A stretch of DNA of 58,079 bases from Peptococcaceae bacterium (GCA_023249405.1 JAHFCR010000016.1:1-58079); one strand, 5' to 3'. Positions 40,532 to 49,775 are shown, counted from the stretch's first letter. Notes: a model not told the origin generated them from the sequence alone. Translations and numbers: made by a program.

Positions 40532-41713
40532 GTGAAAAAGCTAGTGTTGGTGGTTGCAACGCTGTTTGTGATGGCTCTTCTGATCACTGGCTGTGCAAGC
40601 AAAGGCGGCAATCAGGCGCAGACTCAGGCCAAGACTATCAAGATCGGCTTCTTCGCTCCGGAAACCGGCTCCGAGGCCGCGGATGGCACGAGCGCCTACA
40701 ACTCGGCCAAGCTGCTGATTGACCAGGTCAATTCCAGCGGCGGCATCAATGGGGCCCAACTGGAGCTTGTCAACTATGATGATCAGTTGGATACCAAACA
40801 GGCGGTCTCCATCGCCCAGAAGCTCACCACCAAGGACGGCGTGGTGGCCGTAGTAAGCGGCTCCTACTCCGGTCCGACCCGGGCTGCCGCTCCCATTTTT
40901 CAGCAGGCGAAGATCCCTATGATCGCCGGTTATGCGGTACACCCGGACATCCCCCGCACCGGCGACTACATTTTCCAACAGAGTTTCTCCGGGGTTGTCG
41001 AGGGGGCTGCGGCCGCCCAGGTGGCCAAGGATAAGCTGAACGCCAAGAACGTGGCCATCCTGGCCATCAACAATGACTTTGGCAAGACTCTGGTGCAGGG
41101 CTTCCAGCAACAGGCGGCCAAGCTCGGGCTGAAGGTACAGGACCCGAACTGGTTCAACTTTGGCGATACGGAGTTCACCCCGGTACTGACCAAGATCAAG
41201 GACTCCGGCGCCGATGTGGTGTTTGTGCCGGCCTACGCCGCCGAGGGCTCCCAGATCATCCGGCGCATCCACGACCTGGGGCTGAAGATCCAGCCGCTGG
41301 GCACCGAAGGCCTGGACTCCACCACCCAGTTCCTGGAGGTGGCCGGCCAGTATGCCGACGGGCTGGTGATCGTCACCAACCTGAACCGGGACAGCGACCA
41401 GCAGGTGGTCAAGGACTACGTCAAGGCCTACAAGGACAAGTACGGGCATGACCCGGACATGGTCGGCGCTTCCACCTACGACGGACTGTACGTGGTGATC
41501 AACGCCATCAAGAAGAATGGGGCCACCCCGGACCAGATCAGGAACGGTATTGCAGCTACTAAAAACTTCCAGGCAGTGACCGGCGTGATTCAAGGCTACG
41601 ACGCCATCAACCAGGTGATCAAGCCGGTGCAGGTGCAGCAGGTCAAAAATGGGGTGTTCAAGTACTTTGCGGAGATCACCGACCCGGCGATCATCACCCC
41701 GCCCACAAAATAG
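40532..41713 (+). CDS. Branched-chain-amino-acid-type ABC transporter substrate-binding lipoprotein
   Basis: 393 residues. Signal peptide KKLVLVVATLFVMALLITGC with lipidated Cys21, then a type-I periplasmic-binding fold (Peripla_BP_6): IKIGFFAPETGSEAADGTSA, VAVVSGSYSGPTRAAAPIFQQ, MIAGYAVHPD, and DMVGASTYDGLYVV. Start GTG 40532 has AAAAGGGGA about ten bases upstream; ATG 40493 would give a longer, very basic N-region. LivK-type receptors bind leucine-like amino acids, but also urea, amides and aromatic compounds, and the downstream hutI-ftcD genes make histidine or a related imidazole compound a possible ligand. Confidence 0.9.
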   Translation: MKKLVLVVATLFVMALLITGCASKGGNQAQTQAKTIKIGFFAPETGSEAADGTSAYNSAKLLIDQVNSSGGINGAQLELVNYDDQLDTKQAVSIAQKLTTKDGVVAVVSGSYSGPTRAAAPIFQQAKIPMIAGYAVHPDIPRTGDYIFQQSFSGVVEGAAAAQVAKDKLNAKNVAILAINNDFGKTLVQGFQQQAAKLGLKVQDPNWFNFGDTEFTPVLTKIKDSGADVVFVPAYAAEGSQIIRRIHDLGLKIQPLGTEGLDSTTQFLEVAGQYADGLVIVTNLNRDSDQQVVKDYVKAYKDKYGHDPDMVGASTYDGLYVVINAIKKNGATPDQIRNGIAATKNFQAVTGVIQGYDAINQVIKPVQVQQVKNGVFKYFAEITDPAIITPPTK

Positions 41714-41763
41714 GCTGCAGCCTGTTGACTGAAGGATTATAGCACTCTCTTATTGGTCGACCG

Positions 41764-41804
41764 GCGAGAATCTTGCACCAAGCTGCGGGATTCTCGCTTT
41801 GTTT
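41764..41804 (+). terminator. Partial terminator between the binding-protein and permease genes
   Basis: GCGAGAATC (41764-41772) pairs with GATTCTCGC (41789-41797), then TTTGTTT. Such a hairpin usually gives more binding protein than membrane components by partial termination. Confidence 0.65.
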
Positions 41805-41823
41805 AACACTGGAGGTTGCTGCC

Positions 41824-42696
41824 GTGTTCTTACAGCAGTTGGTGAACGGTATTACCATCGGTTCCCTGTATTCGCTGGTGGCCCTGGGCCTGACCATGGT
41901 CTACGGGATCATGCGGGTGCTGGACATCGCCAATGCCGGGGCTTACGTGCTGGGGGCCTACCTGGGGGTGTGGGGCTACACCCATACCCACAGCCTGCCG
42001 GTGGCTTTGCTGGCGGGGGTGATCGGGGCGGCCCTGGTAGGATACCTGTTTCAGAGGCTGATCTATACCCCGGTCAACAGGCCGGACGATCCGATCGTGC
42101 CCCTGATCGCCAGCATCGGCCTGTTTATCGTGATGGAGGACCTGTTCCGGCTGATCGCCGGCCCCTGGACGCTCACCTTTCCCGCCCGTCTGCCCTTTCA
42201 GCGGCTGGCGCTCGGCGGCGTGATCGTCACCGGCAGCCAGTTGACCATCCTGGCGACCGCGGCGGTGCTATTCCTGCTGTTGTGGCTGGTCCTGAACAAG
42301 ACCAAGATCGGGTTGGGGTGGCAGGCTACCGCCCAGGACACGGAAACATCCATGGCTATGGGGATCAACACCCGCGCGGTGCTGGCCTTTGCCTTCGGCA
42401 TGGGCTACGCCTTTTCCGCCATCGCCGGCATTCTGGTGGCGGTGCACCATAATGCGGTCTTTCCCACCATGGGGGACATTCCCTCCTACAAGATGCTGGC
42501 CATCGTCGTGCTGGGCGGCCTGGGCAATCCCCTGGGGGCGATCCTGGCGTCTATGTTGATCGGCCTGCTGGAGGCGTTTGTGGGGGGTTACGTCGGATCA
42601 TCCATCCCTACCGACGCCCTGGCCTTCATGGCCCTGATCGTCATTCTGTTGGTGCGGCCGCAGGGTCTGTTTACCTCGGGAGGCGCCGCCAAATGA
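41824..42696 (+). CDS. livH: LIV-type ABC transporter permease (LivH-like)
   Basis: 290 residues, multi-helix membrane protein. LVNGITIGSLYSLVALGLTMVYGIMRVLDIANAGAYVLGAY is characteristic of LivH, as is the later VLGGLGNPLGAILASMLIG. Start GTG 41824 has GGAGGTTGC upstream; the frame opens 51 bases earlier without a ribosome site. It pairs with the next gene as the channel heterodimer. The stop overlaps the start of livM by 4 bases. Confidence 0.9.
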   Translation: MFLQQLVNGITIGSLYSLVALGLTMVYGIMRVLDIANAGAYVLGAYLGVWGYTHTHSLPVALLAGVIGAALVGYLFQRLIYTPVNRPDDPIVPLIASIGLFIVMEDLFRLIAGPWTLTFPARLPFQRLALGGVIVTGSQLTILATAAVLFLLLWLVLNKTKIGLGWQATAQDTETSMAMGINTRAVLAFAFGMGYAFSAIAGILVAVHHNAVFPTMGDIPSYKMLAIVVLGGLGNPLGAILASMLIGLLEAFVGGYVGSSIPTDALAFMALIVILLVRPQGLFTSGGAAK

Positions 42697-43580
42697 ACTA
42701 CTGGATGGTGTTGTTGACCACGGTGGGCATCTGGGTGCTGCTTGCCCTGAGCCTGAACATCATCACCGGGGAGACCGGCCAGCCGAACATCGGGCATGCC
42801 GCCTTCTTCGGCATCGGGGCCTACGCCGCGGCGGTGGCCGGCACCAGGTACGGGGTCAGCTTCTGGGGCGCCCTCGTCATTGCCATGCTGGCCAGCGCCG
42901 CCATCGGCGGCCTGCTGGGCCTGGTCAGCATCCGCCTCCGCAACGATTTCCTGGCCATCACCACCATTGGGCTGAACTTTGTGGTGGTGGCTGTTTTTCA
43001 GACTGTTCCCTATTTCGGTGGGGCGATGGGCATCGGCGGCATCAAGCCGCCGCAGTTGGGCGGCCTCTCCTTCGGGCCATTGGAATTCGCCATTGTCAGC
43101 TGGGTGCTGGTCGGCCTGGTGGTGTTGCTGAGCTATCACTTGCAGCGGGCCTGGTTCGGCTATGCCCTGCGGGCGATCCGGGATGACGAGGCGGCGGTGG
43201 AGGCGATGGGAATCAACGTGCGCCGCTACAAAGTGCTGGCCTTCATCATCGGCGCCGCCCTCGCCGGTCTGGCTGGCTGTGTCTACGCCCACTTCATGAC
43301 CTTCATCTCTTCCACCGACTTCTCCTTCAATGTTTCCGTCACGATCCTCTCCATGGTGGTGCTCGGGGGGCGCGGTTCGGTGCTGGGAGTGCTGCTGGGC
43401 GGGGTGCTGCTCGGCATCGCCCCGGAGGTGTTCCGTTTCATCTCCAATTTTCGGCTGCTCGTCTTCGGCGGTATCCTGGTGCTGGTGATGCGCTTCTCGC
43501 CATCCGGCTTGCTGGGCCAGGGAAGCTGGCTGCGGGAGCGTTTTGCCAGGTTGAGAGGGGCTGATCTCCATGGTGGATAA
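42693..43580 (+). CDS. livM: LIV-type ABC transporter permease (LivM-like)
   Basis: 295 residues, about 8 to 10 membrane helices: VLLALSLNIITGETGQPNIGHAAFFGIGAYAAA is the LivM hallmark, with SIRLRNDFLAITTIGLNF and the ABC-docking loop RAIRDDEAAVEAMGINVRRYK. VVLGGRGSVLGVLLGG follows. The start is ATG 42693, overlapping the end of the preceding gene (ATGA). The LivG gene overlaps its last 11 bases. Confidence 0.9.
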   Translation: MNYWMVLLTTVGIWVLLALSLNIITGETGQPNIGHAAFFGIGAYAAAVAGTRYGVSFWGALVIAMLASAAIGGLLGLVSIRLRNDFLAITTIGLNFVVVAVFQTVPYFGGAMGIGGIKPPQLGGLSFGPLEFAIVSWVLVGLVVLLSYHLQRAWFGYALRAIRDDEAAVEAMGINVRRYKVLAFIIGAALAGLAGCVYAHFMTFISSTDFSFNVSVTILSMVVLGGRGSVLGVLLGGVLLGIAPEVFRFISNFRLLVFGGILVLVMRFSPSGLLGQGSWLRERFARLRGADLHGG

Positions 43581-44400
43581 AGCGGGGCGGCCCGAGCAAT
43601 TGCCGGACAGCCTGCCGAATGAAGCCACAACCACAGAGGCGATCCTGCGGGTTGACCACGTCACCATCCATTTTGGCGGCCTGACTGCCCTGAGCGGTGT
43701 GGACTTCCAGGTGCGCCGGGGTGAGATCTGCGGCCTGGTGGGGCCGAACGGCGCCGGCAAGACCACTCTCTTCAACGTGGTCTGTGGGGTCTACCGGCCG
43801 TCTGCCGGTGCGGTCTACTTCCGGGGCCAGGCGATCTCCGGCCTGCCGGTGCACCGGATCGCCCGCCAGGGGATCGCCCGCACCTTTCAGGTGGTGAAGC
43901 CGATTCCGCACATGACCTGCCTGGAGAATGTGATGGTGGCTGCCGGCGCCCACCTGCTGGCCAGAACCTGGACGCCCTTCACCACCAGGGACAAGCGGCG
44001 GGTCGAGTCCCGAGCGCTGGAGGCCCTGGACCGGCTCGGCCTGGCCGGGGAGGCCCACCTGCCGGCAGGTCAGTTGAACCTGGGTTATTTGCGCCGGCTG
44101 GAGTTGGCCCGGGCGATCCTGCTTAACCCCAGCCTCCTGCTGCTGGATGAGCCGGTGGCGGGGCTGGGCTATGACGCCGTGGAGGAGTTCATCGCCCTGA
44201 TCCGGTCACTGCACCGGACCGGGCTGACCGTCCTGCTGGTGGAGCACAACACCGGAGTGGCCGAAGCCCTGTGCAATCGCTTGCTGGTGTTGGACCAGGG
44301 CCGGTTGATCGCTCAGGGCCACCCTGATCAGGTGCTGTCCGACCCGGTCGTGATCGAGGCCTATCTGGGAAAGGATGATCAGCATGCCCCCATTCCTTGA
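43570..44400 (+). CDS. livG: LIV-type ABC transporter ATPase (LivG-like)
   Basis: 276 residues. Walker A GPNGAGKTT (58-66), GIARTFQVVKPIPHMTCLENV (Q-loop), Walker B LLLLDEPVAGLG, and H-loop VEHNTG. The usual LSGGQ signature is degenerate here: the position reads LNLGYLRRLELARAI. LivG-type ATPases often have a signature shifted from the consensus, but the loss of the first Ser-Gly is worth noting. It has about 25 extra residues at the N-terminus. The start is ATG 43570 after AGAGGGGC. Confidence 0.88.
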   Translation: MVDKAGRPEQLPDSLPNEATTTEAILRVDHVTIHFGGLTALSGVDFQVRRGEICGLVGPNGAGKTTLFNVVCGVYRPSAGAVYFRGQAISGLPVHRIARQGIARTFQVVKPIPHMTCLENVMVAAGAHLLARTWTPFTTRDKRRVESRALEALDRLGLAGEAHLPAGQLNLGYLRRLELARAILLNPSLLLLDEPVAGLGYDAVEEFIALIRSLHRTGLTVLLVEHNTGVAEALCNRLLVLDQGRLIAQGHPDQVLSDPVVIEAYLGKDDQHAPIP

Positions 44401-45118
44401 GGTGCAGAACCTGCAGGTCAGCTACGGACGGGCGCGGGTGGTCAGAGGGGTCTCCCTGGAGGTGGCCGCCGGGGAATGTGTGGCCCTGGTGGGGGCCAAC
44501 GGGGCCGGCAAAACATCCATCATCCGGTCGATCATGGGGCTGACCCCGGCAACCGGGGGCCGGGTGTTGATCAATGGGGCGGATGTGACAGGTGCCCCAC
44601 CCTGGAAGCGGGCATCGGCGGGCATCGGCTACATGCCCGAGGGGCGGCGTATCTTTTCCAACCTGAACGTGGAACGCAACCTGCTCGTCGGCGCCTACCA
44701 GGTCAGAGACCAGACCCGGGTGCGGACATCTCTGGAGCGGATCTACGGGATCTTTCCCCGGCTGCGGGAGCGTCAGAGCCAATTTGGCAGCACCTTGTCC
44801 GGCGGCGAGCAGCAGATGCTGGCTATCGGACGGGCATTGATGTCCGACCCCCGGCTGCTGATCATCGACGAGGTCTCCATGGGCCTGGCTCCGGTGCTGG
44901 TCAGCCAGGCCTTTCAACTGATCACCCGTCTGCACGTGGAGGGTCTGACCATCCTATTGGTGGAGCAGAACGCCAAGAAGGCCTTGCAGGTGGCAGAACG
45001 GGGCTACCTGTTGGAGAGCGGGAGGGTCGTGCTCAGCGGCACTGCCTCCGACCTGAGTGGCCACCCGGACTTTGTGGGCACCTACTTCGGGCGTACCTGC
45101 ACAACGGGAGCGGAATAA
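44384..45118 (+). CDS. livF: LIV-type ABC transporter ATPase (LivF-like)
   Basis: 244 residues from ATG 44384, chosen because GGAAAGGA lies about 8 bases upstream; ATG 44375 is also in frame. Walker A GANGAGKTS, the GYMPEGRRIFSNLNVERNLLVGA segment, the signature LSGGEQQMLAIGRALM and Walker B LLIIDEVSMGLAP are canonical. It ends the five-gene transporter operon. Its start lies inside the livG coding end. Confidence 0.9.
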   Translation: MPPFLEVQNLQVSYGRARVVRGVSLEVAAGECVALVGANGAGKTSIIRSIMGLTPATGGRVLINGADVTGAPPWKRASAGIGYMPEGRRIFSNLNVERNLLVGAYQVRDQTRVRTSLERIYGIFPRLRERQSQFGSTLSGGEQQMLAIGRALMSDPRLLIIDEVSMGLAPVLVSQAFQLITRLHVEGLTILLVEQNAKKALQVAERGYLLESGRVVLSGTASDLSGHPDFVGTYFGRTCTTGAE

Positions 45119-45143
45119 TGTTAGAGCGAAAGGACCTGACAAG

Positions 45144-46418
45144 ATGGAACAGGCAGATCTGCTAGTATGTCATGCGGCGCAATTGGCCACCCTGGCCGGC
45201 CATTCTCAGCGCCCCAAACGCGGCCCGGAGCTGGGCGACATCGGTATTATCGAGGATGGGGCCGTGGCGGTGCGGGGTGATACGATCATTGCCGTGGGCG
45301 CCACCTCCGAGGTCCTGTCCCGGGTGGGCGCCGGCCCAAAGACGCGGGTGTTGGAGGCGGGCGGGAGGCTGGTGCTGCCCGGACTGGTGGATCCCCACAC
45401 GCATCTGGTTTTTGCCGGGTCCCGGGAGTATGAGCTAGAGATGAAAATTCGGGGGGCCGGCTATCTGGAGATCCTGGCCCGGGGTGGCGGTATTTTGGAC
45501 ACGGTGCGGGCTACCAGGGCTGCCAGCCGTCAGGACCTGATCCGGACGGCAACCAAGTATCTGGACCAGATGCTGGACCAGGGAACTACTACCGCCGAGG
45601 CCAAGAGCGGCTATGGGCTGTCTCTGGCAGAGGAGTTGAAGATGCTGGATGCAGCCCGGGAACTTGACCGGGAGCACCCGGTGGACTTGGTATCCACCTT
45701 CATGGGGGCCCACGCCGTACCCCCGGAATATCGGGACCGGCCGGAGCAGTTTGTGGCTCTGGTCATCGATGAGATGTTGCCAACCGTCGCCAACCGACAG
45801 TTGGCCGATTTCTGCGATGTCTTCTGCGAGGAGGGGGTGTTCAGCGTCGATCAGTCCCGGCGCATCCTGCAGGCCGCTAAAAACCTGGGCTTCCGCCTGA
45901 AGATCCATGCGGACGAGATCATCTCGCTGGGCGGGGCGGAACTGGCGGTGGAGCTGGGGGCCACCTCTGCCGACCATCTGATGGCGGTCTCCGATCAGGG
46001 GATCAGGCGTCTGGCCGAAGCGGATACCGTGGCGGTGCTGCTGCCGGCCACCACCTTCTGTCTGATGGGGGACCGGTATGCCCCGGCCCGCCGGCTGATC
46101 GCCGCCGGAGCGGCGGTGGCCCTGGCCAGCGACTTCAATCCGGGCAGTTGCCCGGTCAACTCCCTGCAGATCGTCATGGGCATCGCCTGCCGCCAGCTTA
46201 AGATGACCCCGGCAGAGGCCATCTCGGCGGCCACCATCAACGCCGCCCACGCCATTGGCCGGGCGGGGGCGGTGGGCAGTCTGGAGGTCGGCAAGCAGGC
46301 CGACCTGGTCATCTTCGATGCCCCCAACTATCAGTATCTGATGTATCGCTTCGGCGCTAACCTGGCAGAGACGGTGATCAAGTCCGGCCGGGTAGTCAAG
46401 GGAGGAACGCAACAGTGA
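45144..46418 (+). CDS. hutI: Imidazolonepropionase
   Basis: 424 residues, amidohydrolase fold. It hydrolyses 4-imidazolone-5-propanoate to N-formimino-L-glutamate in histidine degradation. The metal motif HxH is H85-T-H87 (VDPHTHLVFAG), with KSGYGLSLAEELKMLDAAREL, KIHADEI (metal His) and ASDFNPGSCPVNSLQIVMGIAC. Start ATG 45144 follows AAAGGACCTGA; the frame is open 87 bases upstream inside livF. It is 25 bases after livF and overlaps ftcD by 4 bases, so it is co-transcribed. Histidase and urocanase (hutH, hutU) are not in the window. A related amidohydrolase of imidazole or purine breakdown is possible but less likely. Confidence 0.9.
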   Translation: MEQADLLVCHAAQLATLAGHSQRPKRGPELGDIGIIEDGAVAVRGDTIIAVGATSEVLSRVGAGPKTRVLEAGGRLVLPGLVDPHTHLVFAGSREYELEMKIRGAGYLEILARGGGILDTVRATRAASRQDLIRTATKYLDQMLDQGTTTAEAKSGYGLSLAEELKMLDAARELDREHPVDLVSTFMGAHAVPPEYRDRPEQFVALVIDEMLPTVANRQLADFCDVFCEEGVFSVDQSRRILQAAKNLGFRLKIHADEIISLGGAELAVELGATSADHLMAVSDQGIRRLAEADTVAVLLPATTFCLMGDRYAPARRLIAAGAAVALASDFNPGSCPVNSLQIVMGIACRQLKMTPAEAISAATINAAHAIGRAGAVGSLEVGKQADLVIFDAPNYQYLMYRFGANLAETVIKSGRVVKGGTQQ

Positions 46419-47314
46419 ACAGCAAGCTAGTGGAATGTGTGCCCAACTTCAGTGAGGGCCGCCGCCCGGAGGTGGTGCAGCAGATCCTGGATGCCGTCAG
46501 AGCGGTGCCGGGGGTCAGACTGCTGGATTACTCCTCGGATGCCAGCCACAACCGCTCGGTGGTCACCTTCGTGGGTGAGCCGCAGGCCGTCAAAGAGGCT
46601 GCCTTTAGGGCGGCGGAGAGAGCCATGACCCTGATCGACATGGAACAGCACCAGGGGGCCCACCCCCGGATCGGAGCCACCGATGTCATCCCCCTGATCC
46701 CGGTCGGCGACACCACCCTGGAGGAGTGCGTCGTCCTGGCCCGTGAACTCGGCCAGCAGATCGGCGAGCAACTGCAGATCCCGGTTTACCTCTACGAGGC
46801 GGCGGCCACCCGCCCGGAGCGCCGGAGTCTGCCCCAGGTGCGCCGGGGAGAGTACGAGGGGTTGAAGTCGGCGATCCATCTTCCGGAGCGCCAGCCGGAC
46901 TTCGGACCCGCCAGGATGCACCCCACTGCCGGCGCCACTGCGGTGGGCGCCCGCCCGCCGCTGATCGCCTACAACATCAACCTGAACACCGCCGACGTCG
47001 CTATCGCCAAGGCGATCGCCCGGTCGATCCGGGGCAGCAGCGGAGGCTATCCCAGCATCAAGGCCCTGGGGGTGCTGATCGAGGACCGCCACCTGGCCCA
47101 GGTGACCATCAATGTCTGCAATTATAAGGAAGTGCCCCTGACCCGGGTATTCGAGACAGTGCGGAGCGAGGCCGCCCGTTACGGCGTGCAGATCGTCGGC
47201 AGCGAGATCGTCGGCCTGCTGCCGCTGGAAGCCCTGCTGGAGGCCGCCTCCTTCTACCTGCGGCTGGAGCATTTTCAGCCTGATCAGGTGCTGGAGCAGC
47301 GTCTGCAGCGGTAA
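46415..47314 (+). CDS. ftcD: Glutamate formimidoyltransferase (formiminotransferase domain only)
   Basis: 299 residues, matching the formiminotransferase N- and C-subdomains of FTCD (CVPNFSEGRRPEVV, DASHNRSVVTFVGEP, HQGAHPRIGATDVIPLIP, RPPLIAYNINLNT) without the cyclodeaminase domain. It transfers the formimino group of N-formiminoglutamate to tetrahydrofolate. Start GTG 46415 overlaps the hutI stop (GTGA), with GGGAGGAACGC upstream. A separate cyclodeaminase (FchA) would be needed and is not in view. Formimino-THF leads to methenyl-THF, an intermediate of acetogenic metabolism. Confidence 0.92.
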   Translation: MNSKLVECVPNFSEGRRPEVVQQILDAVRAVPGVRLLDYSSDASHNRSVVTFVGEPQAVKEAAFRAAERAMTLIDMEQHQGAHPRIGATDVIPLIPVGDTTLEECVVLARELGQQIGEQLQIPVYLYEAAATRPERRSLPQVRRGEYEGLKSAIHLPERQPDFGPARMHPTAGATAVGARPPLIAYNINLNTADVAIAKAIARSIRGSSGGYPSIKALGVLIEDRHLAQVTINVCNYKEVPLTRVFETVRSEAARYGVQIVGSEIVGLLPLEALLEAASFYLRLEHFQPDQVLEQRLQR

Positions 47315-47405
47315 TAGAAGAGCGTGGCCGTATATTTGCCCTGGATCTCCGGTAATCTTGTGGAACACAGGCCGTCCCGGTATGATCGAGGTTTTAAGTC
47401 CATGA

Positions 47406-47591
47406 TCATTGACCCTCGTTTTTGGTCCTCAGCGCCTCTTTGATTGCGCCCAGCTCCCGGATTATCACATCCTGGGAAGTGGCGATCTTTCTCAGATTTC
47501 TCAGATCAGAGATCACATTCCGGATGGTGACCAGAACGACGGCAAACACCAGTAAAGACAACAGGGTCACGGCCAATTCTCCCAGGTCCAT
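47406..47591 (-). CDS. Small single-pass membrane protein
   Basis: 61 residues from ATG 47591. A hydrophobic helix (ELAVTLLSLLVFAVVLVTI, about 5-23) is followed by a charged, probably coiled-coil tail with RKIATSQDVIIRELGAIKEAL. GAGGAGG lies 10 bases upstream of ATG, better than the 4 bases to TTG 47597. I do not know its function; small proteins of this design sit in the membrane and may act as regulators or anchors. Confidence 0.6.
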   Translation of the reverse strand: MDLGELAVTLLSLLVFAVVLVTIRNVISDLRNLRKIATSQDVIIRELGAIKEALRTKNEGQ

Positions 47592-47814
47592 AGTCAAGAC
47601 GCCTCCTCGGCACGGGATATAATATCCGGATCTGGTAAAATTATATCATAGGCAGCGGTGTTTTTTTCTCGAACACCACCGGAGCGAGAGGTTTGGCGGT
47701 TGTCTATAGTTTTTGTATGCCTTAAAATTAAGCTGCAATTAATAGCGAACAGATATGAGGCCGCTCTGTTTGTTTAGGGCAGTTGCCAGAACAGGTTGCC
47801 GGACACGGGATGAG

Positions 47815-48036
47815 GTGGTTCAGATCATTAAACAGGTGATATTGAAGGTGGATGGCATGAGTTGCGGCCACTGCAAGATGACTGTGGAGCAGGCCCTGGT
47901 GGCCACCCCGGGAGTGCGGGACGCGGTGGCCGATCTGGGCGCCAGGACGGTCAAGGTCACCTATGTCGAGGGTAGAGCGAAGAGGGAGGACTTAGAAAAG
48001 GCTGTAGCGGATGCCGGTTACGAGGTAATCAAGTAA
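47815..48036 (+). CDS. Heavy-metal-associated (HMA) domain protein, CopZ-like
   Basis: A single HMA domain of about 70 residues with the metal motif GMSCGHC. It binds Cu(I) or another soft metal and would pass it to an ATPase. KMTVEQALVATPGVRDA and the final DAGYEVIK fit the fold. The start is uncertain: GTG 47815 is the most likely; an ATG at 47755 has no ribosome site. No copper ATPase is adjacent, so the partner is not known. Confidence 0.85.
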   Translation: MVQIIKQVILKVDGMSCGHCKMTVEQALVATPGVRDAVADLGARTVKVTYVEGRAKREDLEKAVADAGYEVIK

Positions 48037-48192
48037 GATATAGCAGTATTTACTATGGCGGTGCCATGTCCTCTAGTGCAGCGCGGACTGGGTGAAACAA
48101 TACTTTGAGGAAACACCTTACTTCAGATGATGTTTTGTAGAGTTTAATTAACTTAATAGCTTCGGATAAATAAAGGCAATGGCAGAACATAC

Positions 48193-48225
48193 AACTGCGC
48201 TCGAGACCAGAGCGCAGTTTATTCA
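48193..48225 (-). terminator. Hairpin terminator of the amino-acid permease gene
   Basis: AACTGCGCTC (48193-48202) pairs exactly with GAGCGCAGTT (48210-48219), 9 bases beyond the permease stop at 48228. On the + strand it is followed by TATTC, so it may also stop the HMA transcript. Confidence 0.65.
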
Positions 48226-48227
48226 AT

Positions 48228-49586
48228 TCAGCCGAGCGCTCCGGTCCTGCGCAGCATGCCGTAAACCAGGACGATCAGCCCGATAATGACAGCGCCGCCG
48301 ATCAGGCTGGGCACCTGGCCGGGATAGAGGGGCGAGGTGGCGAGTACGGCGATGATCGCCAGGATCATCAGGATACTGGTCCAAGGGTAGCCTGGCGCCT
48401 TGTACGTCAGCTTGTCCGGAGATTCGCGCAGGGATTTCCGGCGGTAGAAGTAATGGGTGGCAGAGATGGTGAGCCAGTTGAACATGGCCAGGAAGCCGCT
48501 GGCCCCGGTCAGCAGGATGAATGCCTGCTGTGGCAGGACGTAGGCCAATACCGCCGTGAGGAACAACACCAGGCTGCTGGCCGCTACGGCGTAGACCGGC
48601 GCCCCGTTGCGGTTCAGCTTCAGAAACAGCGACGGGCCCTGACGGTCGCGGCTGAGCGAGTACAGCATCCGGGAGGCGCTGTACATGGAGGAGTTCAACC
48701 CCGAGAGTGCCGCCGACAGCACTATAAAATTGAGTAAGGCGCCTCCGGCAGCCAGGCCGAGGTGGTGCAGGATCTCCACAAAGGGGCTGGCGGCGGTGGA
48801 TAGCTGCTGCCAGGGGATCAGCAGCACCACAAACAGGATCGCCAATACGTACAGGCCGGTGACAGCGGCTGTGATGATGTAGATCGCCGGTGGCAGATCA
48901 CGGCCCGGCCTGGCGGTGTCGGCCACCGCCAGGCCGATAATGCCGGTGCCGGTAAAAGAGAACAGGACGAGTAGCAAGGACGCCAGCAAGCCCTGAAATC
49001 CATGCGGCCAGAAGGCGCCGGCGGAAACGAAAACCTCGGTATGCAGCGGCGCGGCCAGGGGAAACACCCGGAGCAGGGCCAGGGCGCCGAAGAGAATGAA
49101 CCCGGCCAGGCTGACCACCTTGACCGACGCCAGCCACATCTCCACCCGGCTCAGACCCCTGGCGTCCAGAAAGTTGATCACGGTCATCACGGATGCGTAG
49201 ATCAGGGATAATCCCCACAGCGGCCAATGGGGCAGCCAGTAAGCGGTAAATATGGCCGCCGCCGTGGCCTCGCTGGCCATACCCAGCACCCCGCTGCACC
49301 AGAACATCCAGCCGTTGACAAACCCCACCGCCGGGCCGAAGATCTCCGCGGCGTGCACCCTGAAGGAGCCGGGAGCGGGATTGACGATGGACATCTCGGC
49401 GATGAACGCCACCTCCAGAAACATGATACCGCCGGCGATGGCATAGGCGAGCACGATCGCCGGCCCGGCCAGGGAGATCACCGCTCCGCTGGCCAAAAAG
49501 ATGCCGGAGCCGATGATGTTGCCCAGCGCCATGATCACCAGGTGGCGGCGGTTGAACCCCTTTTTGGCGGCGGCAGGAGGATTCAA
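48228..49586 (-). CDS. APC-family amino-acid permease
   Basis: 452 residues with about 12 membrane helices. The first helix region GNIIGSGIFLASGAVISLAGPA is the family hallmark (GSGIF loop), and a later LSGLNSSMYSASRMLYSLSRD is typical. It exchanges or symports an amino acid. Its start is TTG 49586 after AAGGAGC with nine bases spacing. It lies alone on the minus strand. Given the neighbouring hut genes it might carry histidine or glutamate, but the sequence does not show that. Confidence 0.9.
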   Translation of the reverse strand: MNPPAAAKKGFNRRHLVIMALGNIIGSGIFLASGAVISLAGPAIVLAYAIAGGIMFLEVAFIAEMSIVNPAPGSFRVHAAEIFGPAVGFVNGWMFWCSGVLGMASEATAAAIFTAYWLPHWPLWGLSLIYASVMTVINFLDARGLSRVEMWLASVKVVSLAGFILFGALALLRVFPLAAPLHTEVFVSAGAFWPHGFQGLLASLLLVLFSFTGTGIIGLAVADTARPGRDLPPAIYIITAAVTGLYVLAILFVVLLIPWQQLSTAASPFVEILHHLGLAAGGALLNFIVLSAALSGLNSSMYSASRMLYSLSRDRQGPSLFLKLNRNGAPVYAVAASSLVLFLTAVLAYVLPQQAFILLTGASGFLAMFNWLTISATHYFYRRKSLRESPDKLTYKAPGYPWTSILMILAIIAVLATSPLYPGQVPSLIGGAVIIGLIVLVYGMLRRTGALG

Positions 49587-49775
49587 AGCGGTCTGCTCCT
49601 TTGCATTACTGAATACCGGATGCGGTTATTATCCCCCGTTGGCCCGTTCTCTGTGCAAAAATATTCGGGAGGCCGTTAACTGCCCCTTTGAAACCGCAGG
49701 GTAGGTGGTAGGATAGGGTTTGCACATATTGACTCTGAGACAGTATGGTATCTAAGGCTGTCAACGGTGAGGCCA

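Noticed and set aside
45435-46412. Long minus-strand frames inside hutI and ftcD (45435-46412 and 46427-47368)
   Set aside because: Codon-bias shadows without start signals or domain similarity.
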